Shown: positions 11,201 through 19,734, counted from the stretch's first letter. The stretch is 64,000 nt of DNA from CAWJHE01 sp963842455 (GCA_963842455.1 CAWJHE010000008.1:1-64000), one strand, 5' to 3'. The notes: generated by a model not told the origin, from the sequence alone. Made by a program: numbers and translations.

Positions 11201-11707
11201 CACCTGGTGTACTACATTGTGCACATCACCCGGGTAAACCGTACCGTTCTTCAGTGTGAAGGACGATAGATCAGAGGAGCGTGAAAGATTGGTGGTCTTC
11301 CAGGTCGTGCCATCATCCAGGGAGACACCCACAAAAGCATCAAAGGCGCCGAAGGTCACGCCGCCGTCAATGATGGTGGGGGTTAAGGTTTCTAATTCGC
11401 CGGCATGCACCCCAATATCATCGATATACACCGAGACGAGCGGTTTGGCATAATTACGATCGTCGTACCCTGAAGTAGTTTCATCAGCCAGCAAGTAATT
11501 ATCCACAGGCCCTACCAACCCGGTCGAAGCCTGGGCCGGCACATAGAAGTCCATCATATAGATGGCCGCTTTCTCAGTCTCGGCCTCCGGCGTCTTGGAG
11601 ATATTGCGCCGGAAAAGGTCTCCATCCTCGGCAGCAGCCATGCTGACCACCAGCGCAGTCGCCACCAGGACAAATACCACACTCATTAACCATCTTTTCA
11701 TTTTCAT
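8266..11707 (-). CDS. Secreted protein of the choice-of-anchor O type (heavily frameshifted)
   Basis: A large exported protein of about 1,145 residues. ATG at 11707 follows taggagg. A signal peptide (MKRWLMSVV to MAAAEDG) leads into an intact stretch of about 240 residues. The rest can be read only by moving between frames, more than ten times. Recognisable pieces are TYVMWTKPERLTSGRRDA, LTWQEDPDGLRPG, GEGWSGA, DIWYS, RLLNGRV and RVRMNLKPY. From memory these match the choice-of-anchor O family, which varies only in its C-terminal sorting signal. Here the tail is VFKTFAPIIIH. Function is unknown. It starts the minus-strand run that continues into the bc-type operon, though a stem-loop separates them. 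The density of breaks makes true decay possible, but the conserved words argue for sequence error. Confidence 0.65.
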
Positions 11708-11743
11708 TTTATCCTCCTACAGGTTTTGTTGTTGAACCAACCG

Positions 11744-11790
11744 GACTTACGCGCCCAAACCCGTGGTCTCCCTTGGTATCTGCGTAAGTC
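11744..11790 (-). promoter_or_regulatory. Inverted repeat in the leader of the choice-of-anchor O gene
   Basis: gacttacgc at 11744-11752 is repeated inverted (gcgtaagtc) at 11782-11790, with 29 bases between. It sits 37-83 bases upstream of the ATG at 11707 and could be an operator or a leader stem. A single ggcgtgaaat, the same 10-mer found twice in the regulator's operator, lies at 11817-11826 reading toward this gene. Confidence 0.3.
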
Positions 11791-11859
11791 ATTTCAGAAA
11801 GGTCTTGCGGAATCGTATTTCACGCCTTTGAATCCCTCTTCCTTTCTCTTGACTTTGAA

Positions 11860-12069
11860 TTACTTCATAACGACCTCCCCAATTTGAACCTTTAATGACT
11901 TACGGTTTTGACTTTCTACGGCCAGGTATTCCACCAAGGCCGCCAGATTCGGGAAATTGTGGTTCTCACAGGTGACCACATCTTGTAGTGAAGCACGCCA
12001 CTCACCCTCCAGGCTTTCCCGCCACATCCGGAGCAGGTACGATTTGTAGGTTCCCGAGCTTATGTTCAT
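11860..12069 (-). CDS. Small conserved-looking protein, function unknown
   Basis: About 69 residues from ATG 12069, which has aaagg five bases upstream; a longer reading from 12096 lacks a ribosome site. The sequence has SSGTYKSYLLRMWRE, then WRASLQDV, HNFPNLAALVEYL and a basic end. I do not recognise a named family. No signal peptide, membrane segment or metal-binding cluster is seen. It is transcribed divergently from the SARP-like regulator and shares its upstream region with the heptamer array, so it may be a target of that regulator. The WRESL...W.A.L pattern suggests a small folded domain. Confidence 0.6.
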   Translation of the reverse strand: MNISSGTYKSYLLRMWRESLEGEWRASLQDVVTCENHNFPNLAALVEYLAVESQNRKSLKVQIGEVVMK

Positions 12070-12140
12070 AAAGGCCTTTCCGATTTGTTGTTGCAAAACT
12101 GGCGGTTTTACAGTATTATTACATCAGGCTGTTATTTGCA

Positions 12141-12191
12141 CGTGAACCAGGCGTGAAATGTATGTGATTTGGGCGTGAAATTAGCGTGATA
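12141..12191 (+). promoter_or_regulatory. Five heptamer direct repeats at 11-bp period, candidate SARP operator
   Basis: The heptamers are cgtgaac (12141), cgtgaaa (12152), tgtgatt (12163), cgtgaaa (12174) and cgtgata (12185), each starting exactly 11 bases after the last. The longer word ggcgtgaaat occurs twice, 22 bases apart. An inverted copy (tttcacg, 12225-12231) lies near the start of the downstream gene. SARP-family activators are known to bind heptameric direct repeats spaced by one helical turn. The array ends 57 bases before the ATG of a SARP-type regulator. Confidence 0.7.
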
Positions 12192-12247
12192 TTTAAGCAA
12201 TTTTTCAGAAAACTCTAAGCTTGTTTTCACGCTCCCGAAGGTGGGAG

Positions 12248-15185
12248 ATGGCGCGAGTATCCATCTATTTGTTGGGTAATTTCCAGGTGCGTGTGGAAGA
12301 TCAATGGATCACACGCAAATTTCGCACGGATAAAGAGCGCGCCCTCTTAGCCTACCTGGCCATGGAAGGTGAGCGCCCCATCAGCCGCGAGACCCTGGCA
12401 GAGCTGCTCTGGCCAGAGCGTTACGAAGGCGTTGGGCGCACCAACCTGCGCCAGGCTTTATTGGGGGTACGCAAGGCTATCGATGATATCGGCGCAGAAC
12501 AACCCCTTTTGCTGGTCAATGACGAGAACATCCAGCTCAACCGCAAAGCTTCCTACTGGCTGGATACCGGCGCTTTCAGCACCCGCTTCCACGCCAATTA
12601 CAACCACCAACACACCGCCTTTGCTTCCTGCGCTTTGTGCGCCCAGGGTATGCAAGAAGCGGTCGACCTTTACCGACAGGATTTCCTGGACGGCCTGTTC
12701 GTAGACGACAGCCAGGCTTTTCAGGAATGGGTAGTTTTCCACCGCGAGCAATACCAGCGTTACTTGCTCAATATGCTCGATCACCTGGGTGAGTTTTATC
12801 AAAACCTGGGTGAGCTGGAGATCGCCCAAAAGTATGCCTGGATGCATGTCAAGCGCGCCCCCATGGAAGAGCGCGCCTACCGCCGCCTGATGGAGCTGCT
12901 GGCTCTCAGCGGGCGTCGCTCGGCCGCCATGGAGCAATTCCAGACCTGCCAGCAGATGCTGCGCCACGAGCTGGGCGTCGACCCATCCCCAGAAACCATC
13001 CAGCTGTATGACAAAATCCGCAGCGGTTTGCCCCTGGTTCTTAATGAAGAAAGCGAAGCGCTGCAGCCCAGCGGGTTGCCGCGCCCGATGACCGATTTTT
13101 ACGGCCGCGAAGGCGAGCTGGAGGCGATTGAACGCTGCTTCAAAAACCCAAATTGCCGCCTGATCTCGGTCAGCGGGATGCCCGGGGTGGGAAAATCTCG
13201 CCTGATCATTGAGGCTGCCCAACGCCATGCGCATCTCTTCCCGGATGGCGTCCTGTATTTCTCCCTGCAAGGCATCCGCTCGCCAGAGCTTTTCCTGCCC
13301 TCCCTGGGACGCGCCCTGGGCTTGACCATCAGCCTTTCCAATCCCAAAACTCAGATTTACCGCCGCCTGAGCCTGATGCAATGCCTGCTGATCATCGACC
13401 AGTTTGACGGCATGCATGACTCGATTAACCAGATCATGGATTTGCTGCAAAATGTGCCCACGGTCAAGCTAGCCATCACCTCCCGCCGCCGGCTGAATCT
13501 GCAGGCTGCCAACCTGCTCCAGCTGGAGGGGCTGCCTTATCCGCAAGACCCCGCCGATAGCCAGGCTATCCAATCCCCCGCCGTACGCCTCTTCCTCAGC
13601 CGTACACAGCGCAGCCGCCCTGGTTTCAACCTCGACCAAGAAGCCCTGGCTTGTATCGTGGATATCTGCCAGAAAGTCAACGGGGTGCCGCTGGCCTTGG
13701 AGCTGGCTGCCGACCGCCTGCGTGAGCTTTCCGTGCAGACGGTTGCCGCCTATCTGCAACAAGGCCTGTCCGTGCTTTCGACTTCGCTGCACGATGTACC
13801 TGAGTCTCACCGCAGCATGGAGAGAGCCCTGTTGAACGCCTGGGATATGCTCGATGAAAGCCTGCAAAGGCTGCTCAAAAACCTGACCGTTTTCCCCAGC
13901 AGCTTTACACCTGAAGCAGCCGAAGTTATTCTCCGGGCTGAACCCGAAGGCCTGGCTGCCCTGGCGGAGCATTCTTTCCTGCAAGGCATGTTGCGCGGCC
14001 GTTACGCCCTGCGCCCATTGATCCGCCAGTTTGCGTCATCACAACTGACCAGCCAGGATGCGCCAAGCCTTCAAGAGATCAAAGCGCTGCATGCCGGGTA
14101 TTACCTGAGCTTTTTGCACCAGAAAATCGCCCAGGTCAACCCTGCAGCAGCCCAAGCGTCAAATTCTGCTTGAAATTGATGAGGAGATGGCGCATATCCG
14201 CCAGGCCTTGGATTGGTCCCTGCAAGCTGGTCAACGACCCTTGTCGGTGCAGGCAGCGCGTGACCTGGAAGGTTACCAGCAAGCTTACCTGGCTCTGCCG
14301 CGTACCGTCACTGGTTCATTGCCACCCCTGCCAGATTTGCATTCACTGGATATTAACGGTGTGCCGCTGCAAACCCTGGAACAGGCTGGCTTTTGTTGTG
14401 ACCGCCAGGACCAGCTTTCGGATGCCAATAACGCTATCCTGATTGCCGATGAAAGCGGGCAGATCACAGCTGCCAATTTTCAGGCCCAGCAGCTCAGCGG
14501 TTATACCTTGGAATCCCTGCTGAGCATGAAAACACATGAATTAGGTTTAAACGGGACGAATACGACCTGGGTTGAATCCCCGCATATCGAAACCCACTTG
14601 CAGCACCGCAGCGGCGCTTCCGTTCCTGTCGAAGCCTTGCGCACCCCCTCACGGCAGGGGCGAAATTTCGCCAATATGTACATCCTGCGCAAACGCGAGA
14701 AGGAAAGCGACCGGGATTCAAGCGTCGTTCTGGAAGACCCACTCACCCGGCTACCTAACCGCCAGGCCTTTATTGAACAATTGCGCAAGGTGATCTCCCA
14801 TGCCGCCAACCGCGCCCAGCAGGTAGGTGTCCTGGTGCTGGACGTGGATGGTTATAATGTACTCAACAAGCGTCTTGGGCTGGAAGCCAGCCAGAAATTG
14901 CTGGGGGATGTGGCCCACCGCCTGCAAAAAAGCCTGCGCCAGGTGGATTACATTGCTCGCCTGGGCGAAGACGAGTTTGGGGTAATCCTGGAGAACCTGC
15001 CCCAGGCCAAAGTCACGCAAATCGTTGGGGGCAAGTTATTGAGCCAGTTCGAATCCCCGTTCATCATCGAGAAGGAACCCATCCGCCTGACTGCCACAAT
15101 CGGCGCCGGTCTCTACCCGCTGGATGGCGACCACGCCGAAGCCCTGCTGCTCTTCGCCGACCAGGCTAGAAAAATCAAAAGATAG
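12248..15185 (+). CDS. SARP/BTAD-NB-ARC-PAS-GGDEF regulator (one frameshift)
   Basis: A cytoplasmic transcription regulator of about 978 residues. ATG at 12248 has aagg six bases upstream; the frame also opens at a TTG at 12221. Domains in order: SARP/OmpR-type winged helix (1-95, LLGNFQV, KERALLAYLA), bacterial transcriptional activator TPR domain (about 100-265), NB-ARC-type ATPase with P-loop GMPGVGKSR (about 308-316) and GVPLALELAA (about 478), PAS (about 725-800, ILIADESG), and GGDEF with DPLTRLPNR (about 830) and GEDEF (about 906). RQVD lies five residues before GEDEF, the spacing of the c-di-GMP inhibitory site. A single-base frame change near 14150 splits the ATPase tail from the PAS part. 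The sequence continues sensibly across it, so I infer one protein. Confidence 0.8.
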
Positions 15186-15226
15186 TTCGTCGAGTAGAAT
15201 AATGGAATATTTGATGAGGTTAGAGC

Positions 15227-15261
15227 TTTTTAGCCACGAATTTTCACTAATCTACACGAAT
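15227..15261. repeat. Left inverted copy of the ttcgtggcta repeat
   Basis: tttttagccacgaatt at 15227-15242, followed by a degenerate cac..acacgaat. It is the reverse complement of the repeats at 15684-15798, so the GxxExxY gene is enclosed between inverted copies. Confidence 0.6.
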
Positions 15262-15268
15262 AAAGAAA

Positions 15269-15652
15269 TCAGAAGACAAATCTCTTCCATTCAAGCTTTG
15301 TTCGATTACCAAAATTAATTAATAATCCCACTTTTTTTCCGGTAATTTTCAGGTAGTTAATCAACTGAGCCTCGTCGTATGCGCTGAGTTTCTCACTACA
15401 CTTAAATTCGACCACTACATTTTCATAACCAATATAATCAGCGATATATTCTCTTGAAAGAGTAAATCCCTTATATTGAACTGGAAGGTGAACCTGTGTC
15501 ACACAAGGAATATTGCGCAATTTCGACTCAATAATCATAGCTTCTTCATAAACTGCTTCAAGGAATCCGCTTCCCATTTGGTTATATACTTCCATAGCCG
15601 CCCCAACAATCGCGTAAACTTCATTTTTATAAAGCAGATCTCCATCCACCAT
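15269..15652 (-). CDS. GxxExxY family protein
   Basis: About 127 residues from ATG 15652. The motif GFLEAVY gives the family its name, with AMEVYNQMGSG before it and the typical VEFKCSEKLSAYDEAQLINYLK core and a GLLINFG strand after. The VVVEFK and Q-x-x-NYL elements recall the PD-(D/E)xK nuclease fold, but the function of the family is not established. The frame is open further upstream to 15781, but that part is translated repeat DNA (HEFHEL), so I reject it. The gene is bounded on both sides by inverted copies of a short repeat, which looks like a small transposable or recombining cassette. Confidence 0.85.
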   Translation of the reverse strand: MVDGDLLYKNEVYAIVGAAMEVYNQMGSGFLEAVYEEAMIIESKLRNIPCVTQVHLPVQYKGFTLSREYIADYIGYENVVVEFKCSEKLSAYDEAQLINYLKITGKKVGLLINFGNRTKLEWKRFVF

Positions 15653-15683
15653 GCTTACCTCAAATGACGATTTTTTATCAATC

Positions 15684-15798
15684 AATTCGTAAAATTCGTG
15701 GCCCTTCGTGGCTAAAAAAAATAATTCGTGAAATTCGTGCCAATTCGTGGCTAAAAAAATAATTCGTGAAATTCGTGTCAATTCGTGGCTAAAAAATT
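15684..15798. repeat. Three tandem 38-39 bp repeats next to the GxxExxY gene
   Basis: Units at 15684-15722, 15723-15760 and 15761-15798 all follow the plan aattcgt-(a)aaattcgtg-nn-cttcgtggctaaaaaa. A fourth partial copy (ttcttcgtggtt) lies near 15808. The same core appears at 1-12 and, inverted, at 15227. Confidence 0.8.
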
Positions 15799-15816
15799 CT
15801 TTGTCCTTCTTCGTGG

Positions 15817-16737
15817 TTACAGAATCTCTTCCAGGCTGGCATCAACCGCTCGGGCATATTCATCCATCAGACGGCGGGTGAGCGGACCGGGGGCGGAGGG
15901 CAGCGGGTGATCATCAATCCGGCAAACAGGCAGCACGGCGCGGCTGGAGGAAGTGATAAAAGCCTCCTGGATGCGCGGCAGGTCCGCCAGGTTGGCAGGC
16001 TGCAGGCGCAACGGTAACCCCAGCCGGCGAATGCCCTCCAGCACCAGGCTGCGAGTGATCCCCGATAACACCCCCTCTTCAGCCGTCCAAATTTCCCCCT
16101 CCAGGACAGCAAAAAAGTTGCTGCTCAATCCCTCCAGAAAATGACCCTGCTCATCCAGCATCAGGGTCTCGTTGACCCCGGGCGGCATCGCCCGTCGCAG
16201 CTCTCCGCTGCGCTGGATAAAGCGCGTCAGCTTAGCCTTGGGCAGCCAGCGCTGCATACGGAAGGTCACAACCGGCACGCCCTGCTGGTATGCCTCATGC
16301 GCAGGCGTCGTCAGAGGCTGCAAAGCCAGGTAAAAATCGCCCGGCTGATCCTGCAAATCCAGGGTGATGCGGATACGAAAATCTTGCTCGCCGGAGGGTT
16401 CTCCACCATCAGGCGGGTAATGCCACGTTTGAGCCAGGCGTAAGGCTACCTGGATAGCCTGGCGCGCCCGGGAACGATGCAGGTAGAGCGGTTTCTCGAC
16501 CATGGCCGCCGTACTCTCCAGGCGCTGGAAATGGTCTTCCAGGTGCAATACCTGCTTACCATGGAAGGTACGCAAAGTGGTGTAAGCCCCACCCGGTATG
16601 GTTTGCGTCAAAGCATCCAGGTTGTCTCGTTCGCCAGGATCGACCTGCTCCAAAACCGGCTGTGGATCATCCGGCGTAAGATGAGGCAATGGTGTGCAAA
16701 TGGCTTTTGCCGGTAATCTCCAAACCAGCAGGCTCAC
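15817..16737 (-). CDS. Class IV aminotransferase (branched-chain or ADC-lyase type)
   Basis: A PLP enzyme of fold type IV, about 306 residues. The segment WLPKAKLTRFI aligns with the KTxNY region that holds the PLP lysine. Further family signs are ETLMLDEQGHFLEGLSSNFF, GVLSGITRSLVLEG and FITSSSRAVLPV. These are the marks of branched-chain aminotransferase, D-amino acid aminotransferase and aminodeoxychorismate lyase, which I cannot tell apart here. I chose GTG at 16737: it has ggagg seven bases upstream and overlaps the stop of the CDF gene as GTGA, implying translational coupling. A TTG at 16758 is the longer alternative. The pairing with a metal transporter has no obvious metabolic reason. 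Confidence 0.85.
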   Translation of the reverse strand: MSLLVWRLPAKAICTPLPHLTPDDPQPVLEQVDPGERDNLDALTQTIPGGAYTTLRTFHGKQVLHLEDHFQRLESTAAMVEKPLYLHRSRARQAIQVALRLAQTWHYPPDGGEPSGEQDFRIRITLDLQDQPGDFYLALQPLTTPAHEAYQQGVPVVTFRMQRWLPKAKLTRFIQRSGELRRAMPPGVNETLMLDEQGHFLEGLSSNFFAVLEGEIWTAEEGVLSGITRSLVLEGIRRLGLPLRLQPANLADLPRIQEAFITSSSRAVLPVCRIDDHPLPSAPGPLTRRLMDEYARAVDASLEEIL

Positions 16738-17690
16738 TGGTGCGCCTCCAGGTTGCAATAGGTGACCGGCGACTGTTCCTTCACATTCCCATGCTCATCG
16801 ACCGAGCGTACCGGGTGATAGTGGACATAAACCCTGCGCAACAGGTCGATGCGCTCCTCCAGCAGGCGTTCGACCTGGGTGGCGATATCATCGCCGCGTT
16901 GCACAGTCATCGAGCCGTCTACGCCAATGGTCACATTGACCACCACATACGGACCAAACCGGTGAGCATGGATTTCTTCCACACATTCCACATCCGGAAT
17001 TTCGGCTAACAATTCCACAATCTGGTCCGCCAGGGCTTCGCTGGGAACAGCATCCATCAATTCAGCGGATGACTGGCGCAGGATTTCAACGCCGGTACGC
17101 AACACCAGCAAGGCTACCAACGCGCCTGCCAGGGGGTCCACCCAGGGTAGCCCCATGCGCCCCAGGAAGATGCCTATGGCAGCGCCGGAAGCCGAAAAAA
17201 TGTCGTTGCGGTGGTCATAGGCCAAAGCAACCACAGCCGGGTTATCGGTGAGTTTTCCAATTCGCTGTGTGAATATGGACAGGAATAGTTTTAATCCAAC
17301 CGTGAACAGGGCAATCCATAATGCCAGGCTGCTTGCGCCCCGGTAAGCGCTCTCTCCGCCAAACAGATCGAAAACATTATTGATGGCGTCCCAAAATATG
17401 GCGATACCCGTGGTGATGACGAATGCGCCAACCACCAGGGAAGCAATACTCTCAAGCTGGCTGTGACCATAAGGATGGGCTTCATCGGCCGGTTTGCGCG
17501 CCTGGCGCATAAAGATGGCTACTACCAGCGTGTAGGCCACATCGGAGGTCGAGTTGACCCCATCGGCTAATAAAGCCGGGCTGTGCCCGATGATTCCCAC
17601 GCTGGTTTTCAGCACGGCTAATAAAACATTTGCCGCCAACGCCAGGTTGACGGCTAAAGCGCTTCGATAGTTTCTTTGTTCGCTATTCAT
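16734..17690 (-). CDS. Cation diffusion facilitator transporter
   Basis: An inner-membrane divalent metal/proton antiporter of the CDF family, 318 residues. Six membrane helices and a C-terminal cytoplasmic domain (EIPDVECVEEIHAHRFGPYVVV) are visible. The usual metal site in helix 2 (D/HxxxD) reads N46-STS-D50 and helix 5 has D159-HRN-D163. HPYGH follows helix 2. The Asn at the first position makes Zn, Fe or Mn preference unclear. ATG at 17690 follows aggta. The stop overlaps the aminotransferase start. Confidence 0.9.
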   Translation of the reverse strand: MNSEQRNYRSALAVNLALAANVLLAVLKTSVGIIGHSPALLADGVNSTSDVAYTLVVAIFMRQARKPADEAHPYGHSQLESIASLVVGAFVITTGIAIFWDAINNVFDLFGGESAYRGASSLALWIALFTVGLKLFLSIFTQRIGKLTDNPAVVALAYDHRNDIFSASGAAIGIFLGRMGLPWVDPLAGALVALLVLRTGVEILRQSSAELMDAVPSEALADQIVELLAEIPDVECVEEIHAHRFGPYVVVNVTIGVDGSMTVQRGDDIATQVERLLEERIDLLRRVYVHYHPVRSVDEHGNVKEQSPVTYCNLEAHQ

Positions 17691-17794
17691 TTTTTTACCT
17701 GGCTTATTATTATCTCAGGAATAGTTGGGAAGTCAAGGGCAACTGGTTAAGATCAAAATAATAGCCATAACCGGTTGAAGCATAAAGAATAACA

Positions 17795-17837
17795 AAAGGG
17801 TCGCTCAGCGCCATACAGCTTCACCAAGCGACCCTTT
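17795..17837 (-). terminator. Terminator after the DUF5667 gene
   Basis: An 11-bp perfect stem (aaagggtcgct at 17795-17805 with 17827-17837). Read on the minus strand it is followed by tttgttattcttt. It lies 80 bases after the stop of the DUF5667 gene and just before the CDF gene. Confidence 0.7.
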
Positions 17838-17917
17838 GGAGGGAGGGTTCCAATAACTACACTTCGTCTAAAACCAACAAAACCTGGAAAAAGATTAAGA
17901 TAGCTATCCTGATTGAA

Positions 17918-19017
17918 TTAATCATCACCATCGTCATCGTCGTCATTGTCGTCGTCATCTTCTTGATCATCATCCTGGCTATCGTCATCCTGAACATCTT
18001 GGCTGTCGTCATCCTGATCATCATCATCCAGGCTGTCATCATCTTGATCATCGTCCTGGCCGTCATCATCTTGATCATCGTCCTGGCTGTCATCATCTTG
18101 ATCATCGTCCTGGCTGTCATCATCTTGATCGTCGTCCTGGCTGTCATCATCTTGATCGTCGTTCAGAATTTCATCGTCCGGATCATCATCCAGACTGTCA
18201 TCATCTAGATCATCTTCCAGGCTGTCGTCATCTTGATCATCATCCAGGCTGTCGTCGTCCTGATCGTCATTTAGACTGGCATTGTCATCATTGATATCCT
18301 CATCACTCAACATAGCAGATGCATCGATTGCACTGAATAGTGCATTCTGCACAGATGCTGGCACGGATGCCAACATACCGCTCAGAATTTGATTGAAGCG
18401 TGAGAGGGTGTCTGTCACCTGGAAATTGAATTCGGCGGCTCGCTCGGGATCATTCTGGGCTAACTGCTGCAAGGCAGTTAAAGCTTTGTCCAAATAAGTT
18501 TCGAACTCCGCAGTTGCCTGAGGGATATCCAAAAAGCGTCCGGATTGGATCAGGGCTGAAATTACTTCCAAGCGCTCCTCCGCGAAATCCAAATACAGCT
18601 CAATCTGTTTGACCTGGTCTTTCGCCAGGCCAGCGCGCGTGGCCTCCAGGCTGGTTTTAACCGGATAAAGGCTATCGCCGGGTAGTGCGGATTGTGCAGC
18701 ATAGGCGGTCATGCCTACACCAGAAAATAGAAACACGCAGGCAATCAATACTGCGCTCAAGGCAGTGAAAAGGCGGTGAGTTTTAAACAACATCAGACTT
18801 AATTCCTCCTTTAGTAGGTTGAAGTTGAATTTTGGCCGGGAATGGATAACTTTCGCATCTCCGTTCACTTCCGAAAATATTTCATCTGCTTCGGTCACAA
18901 AGTTTTTCAGACCTTGCTGCCTGTCTTGCGGTAAACGCAGAGGCGTCTGCTTGATGACTTGAAAAGCCTGTCTAAGCCGGGGGTCAACCGGTTGTGTTGG
19001 GGGTTGTGGTCTTGCAT
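17918..19017 (-). CDS. DUF5667 membrane protein with Asp-rich tail, putative anti-sigma partner
   Basis: Probable regulator of the ECF sigma factor 55 bases upstream. Domains: a cytoplasmic segment, one membrane helix (LFTALSAVLIACVFLF) ending in TAYAAQ, a DUF5667 domain beginning PGDSLYPVK with helical ERLEVI, and a 110-residue tail of (DDDSQDDDQ)-like repeats. The open frame begins at a GTG at 18898 with no ribosome site. An ATG at 19017 with aagga upstream is in another frame. Adding one C to the run at 18999-19003 joins it cleanly, giving MQDHNPP and an unbroken gene, so I take 19017 as the true start and the break as an error. The acidic tail may bind calcium or a basic partner outside the cell. 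Confidence 0.7.
17940..18275. repeat. 27-bp tandem repeat encoding DDDSQDDDQ
   Basis: The unit gtcatcatcttgatcatcgt plus cctggct repeats about a dozen times with small changes and a few near-exact copies at 18040-18170. It codes for the nine-residue Asp-rich unit of the DUF5667 protein. The opposite strand gives a spurious Ile/Val-rich open frame. Confidence 0.85.
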
Positions 19018-19072
19018 CTGGTTTTTCCTTAAAATTCAGCTATCCATACTCGAAAAAGTTCGCGGTCTTCAG

Positions 19073-19606
19073 TCACGCCTCACCCTGGCTTAAGGCACGA
19101 CGTAGCGTGTTCAGAGCCCGGTGTTGCATCGCTCGTACAGCCTCGTTGGACTTTCCTAAGGCTTCTGCCACCTGTTCATGCCGCCAATCTTCCAAAAAAC
19201 GTAACTCAATCACCTGTCTTTGATCCGGCGGCAGTTGCATCAAAGCTGCCATGACCCGTTCGCGATCGAGCTTTTTCAGGAGCTCTTGAGCCGGGTTACC
19301 ATCAGGGTCCACAGGCATATCGCTTTCATTAGATAAGGGTTGGACAGGTTTGCGGCGGTAATAATCGGTTACCCAGTTGTGAGCTACTCGGAATAGCCAG
19401 GCGCGACCATTCTGTGTGGGACCACGCCCCTGCCGGACAGCTTTGAGCAGGCGGCTGAAAGTCTCAGCCACGCAATCTTCCGCTATGGCTCGCTCGCCCA
19501 GCATCCGGAAGGCATAGCGAAAAAGTTCATCGCTATGGTCCTGGTACATCCCAATCAGCGCTTGCTTATCCAACCTCGAGGCTGTCGTAATTGCGAGAGT
19601 TTCCAT
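19073..19606 (-). CDS. ECF-type sigma-70 factor
   Basis: An extracytoplasmic function sigma factor of about 178 residues. Region 2 shows LFRYAFRMLGERAIAEDCVAETF and RAWLFRVAHNWVTDYYRR. Region 4 shows LPPDQRQVIELRFLEDWRHEQVAEALGKS with AVRAMQHRAL as recognition helix. Start ATG at 19606; a GTG at 19621 is possible, and neither has a clear ribosome site. It is followed on the same strand by the DUF5667 membrane protein, the usual sigma/anti-sigma arrangement. Targets are not evident here. Confidence 0.92.
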   Translation of the reverse strand: METLAITTASRLDKQALIGMYQDHSDELFRYAFRMLGERAIAEDCVAETFSRLLKAVRQGRGPTQNGRAWLFRVAHNWVTDYYRRKPVQPLSNESDMPVDPDGNPAQELLKKLDRERVMAALMQLPPDQRQVIELRFLEDWRHEQVAEALGKSNEAVRAMQHRALNTLRRALSQGEA

Positions 19607-19695
19607 GTTTTTTGTTCTCACTATTTAAGACGATAGAATAACAATAATGTGACTATATTGAGTAGATTAGTATAATTTTAATTTTTTTCTTTGCA

Positions 19696-19734
19696 ATCAC
19701 CTGAAAGGACTAATCTTGGCCTTTCACGGGTGAT
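19696..19734. promoter_or_regulatory. Dyad upstream of the ECF sigma gene
   Basis: atcacctgaaagg (19696-19708) pairs with cctttcacgggtgat (19720-19734) with a two-base bulge. It lies 90 bases upstream of the sigma gene and about 105 upstream of the divergent TPR gene. It could be an operator or a leader stem. Confidence 0.35.

Noticed and set aside
15653..15781. Longer N-terminus of the GxxExxY protein
   Set aside because: These residues translate the repeat DNA (HEFHEL) and precede the family's normal start.
15684..15798. CRISPR-like tandem repeats
   Set aside because: Units follow each other without spacers and there are no cas genes nearby.
17963..18208. Plus-strand open frame of Ile and Val looking like a membrane protein
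   Set aside because: It is the complement of the Asp-rich 27-bp repeats; it has no ribosome site.
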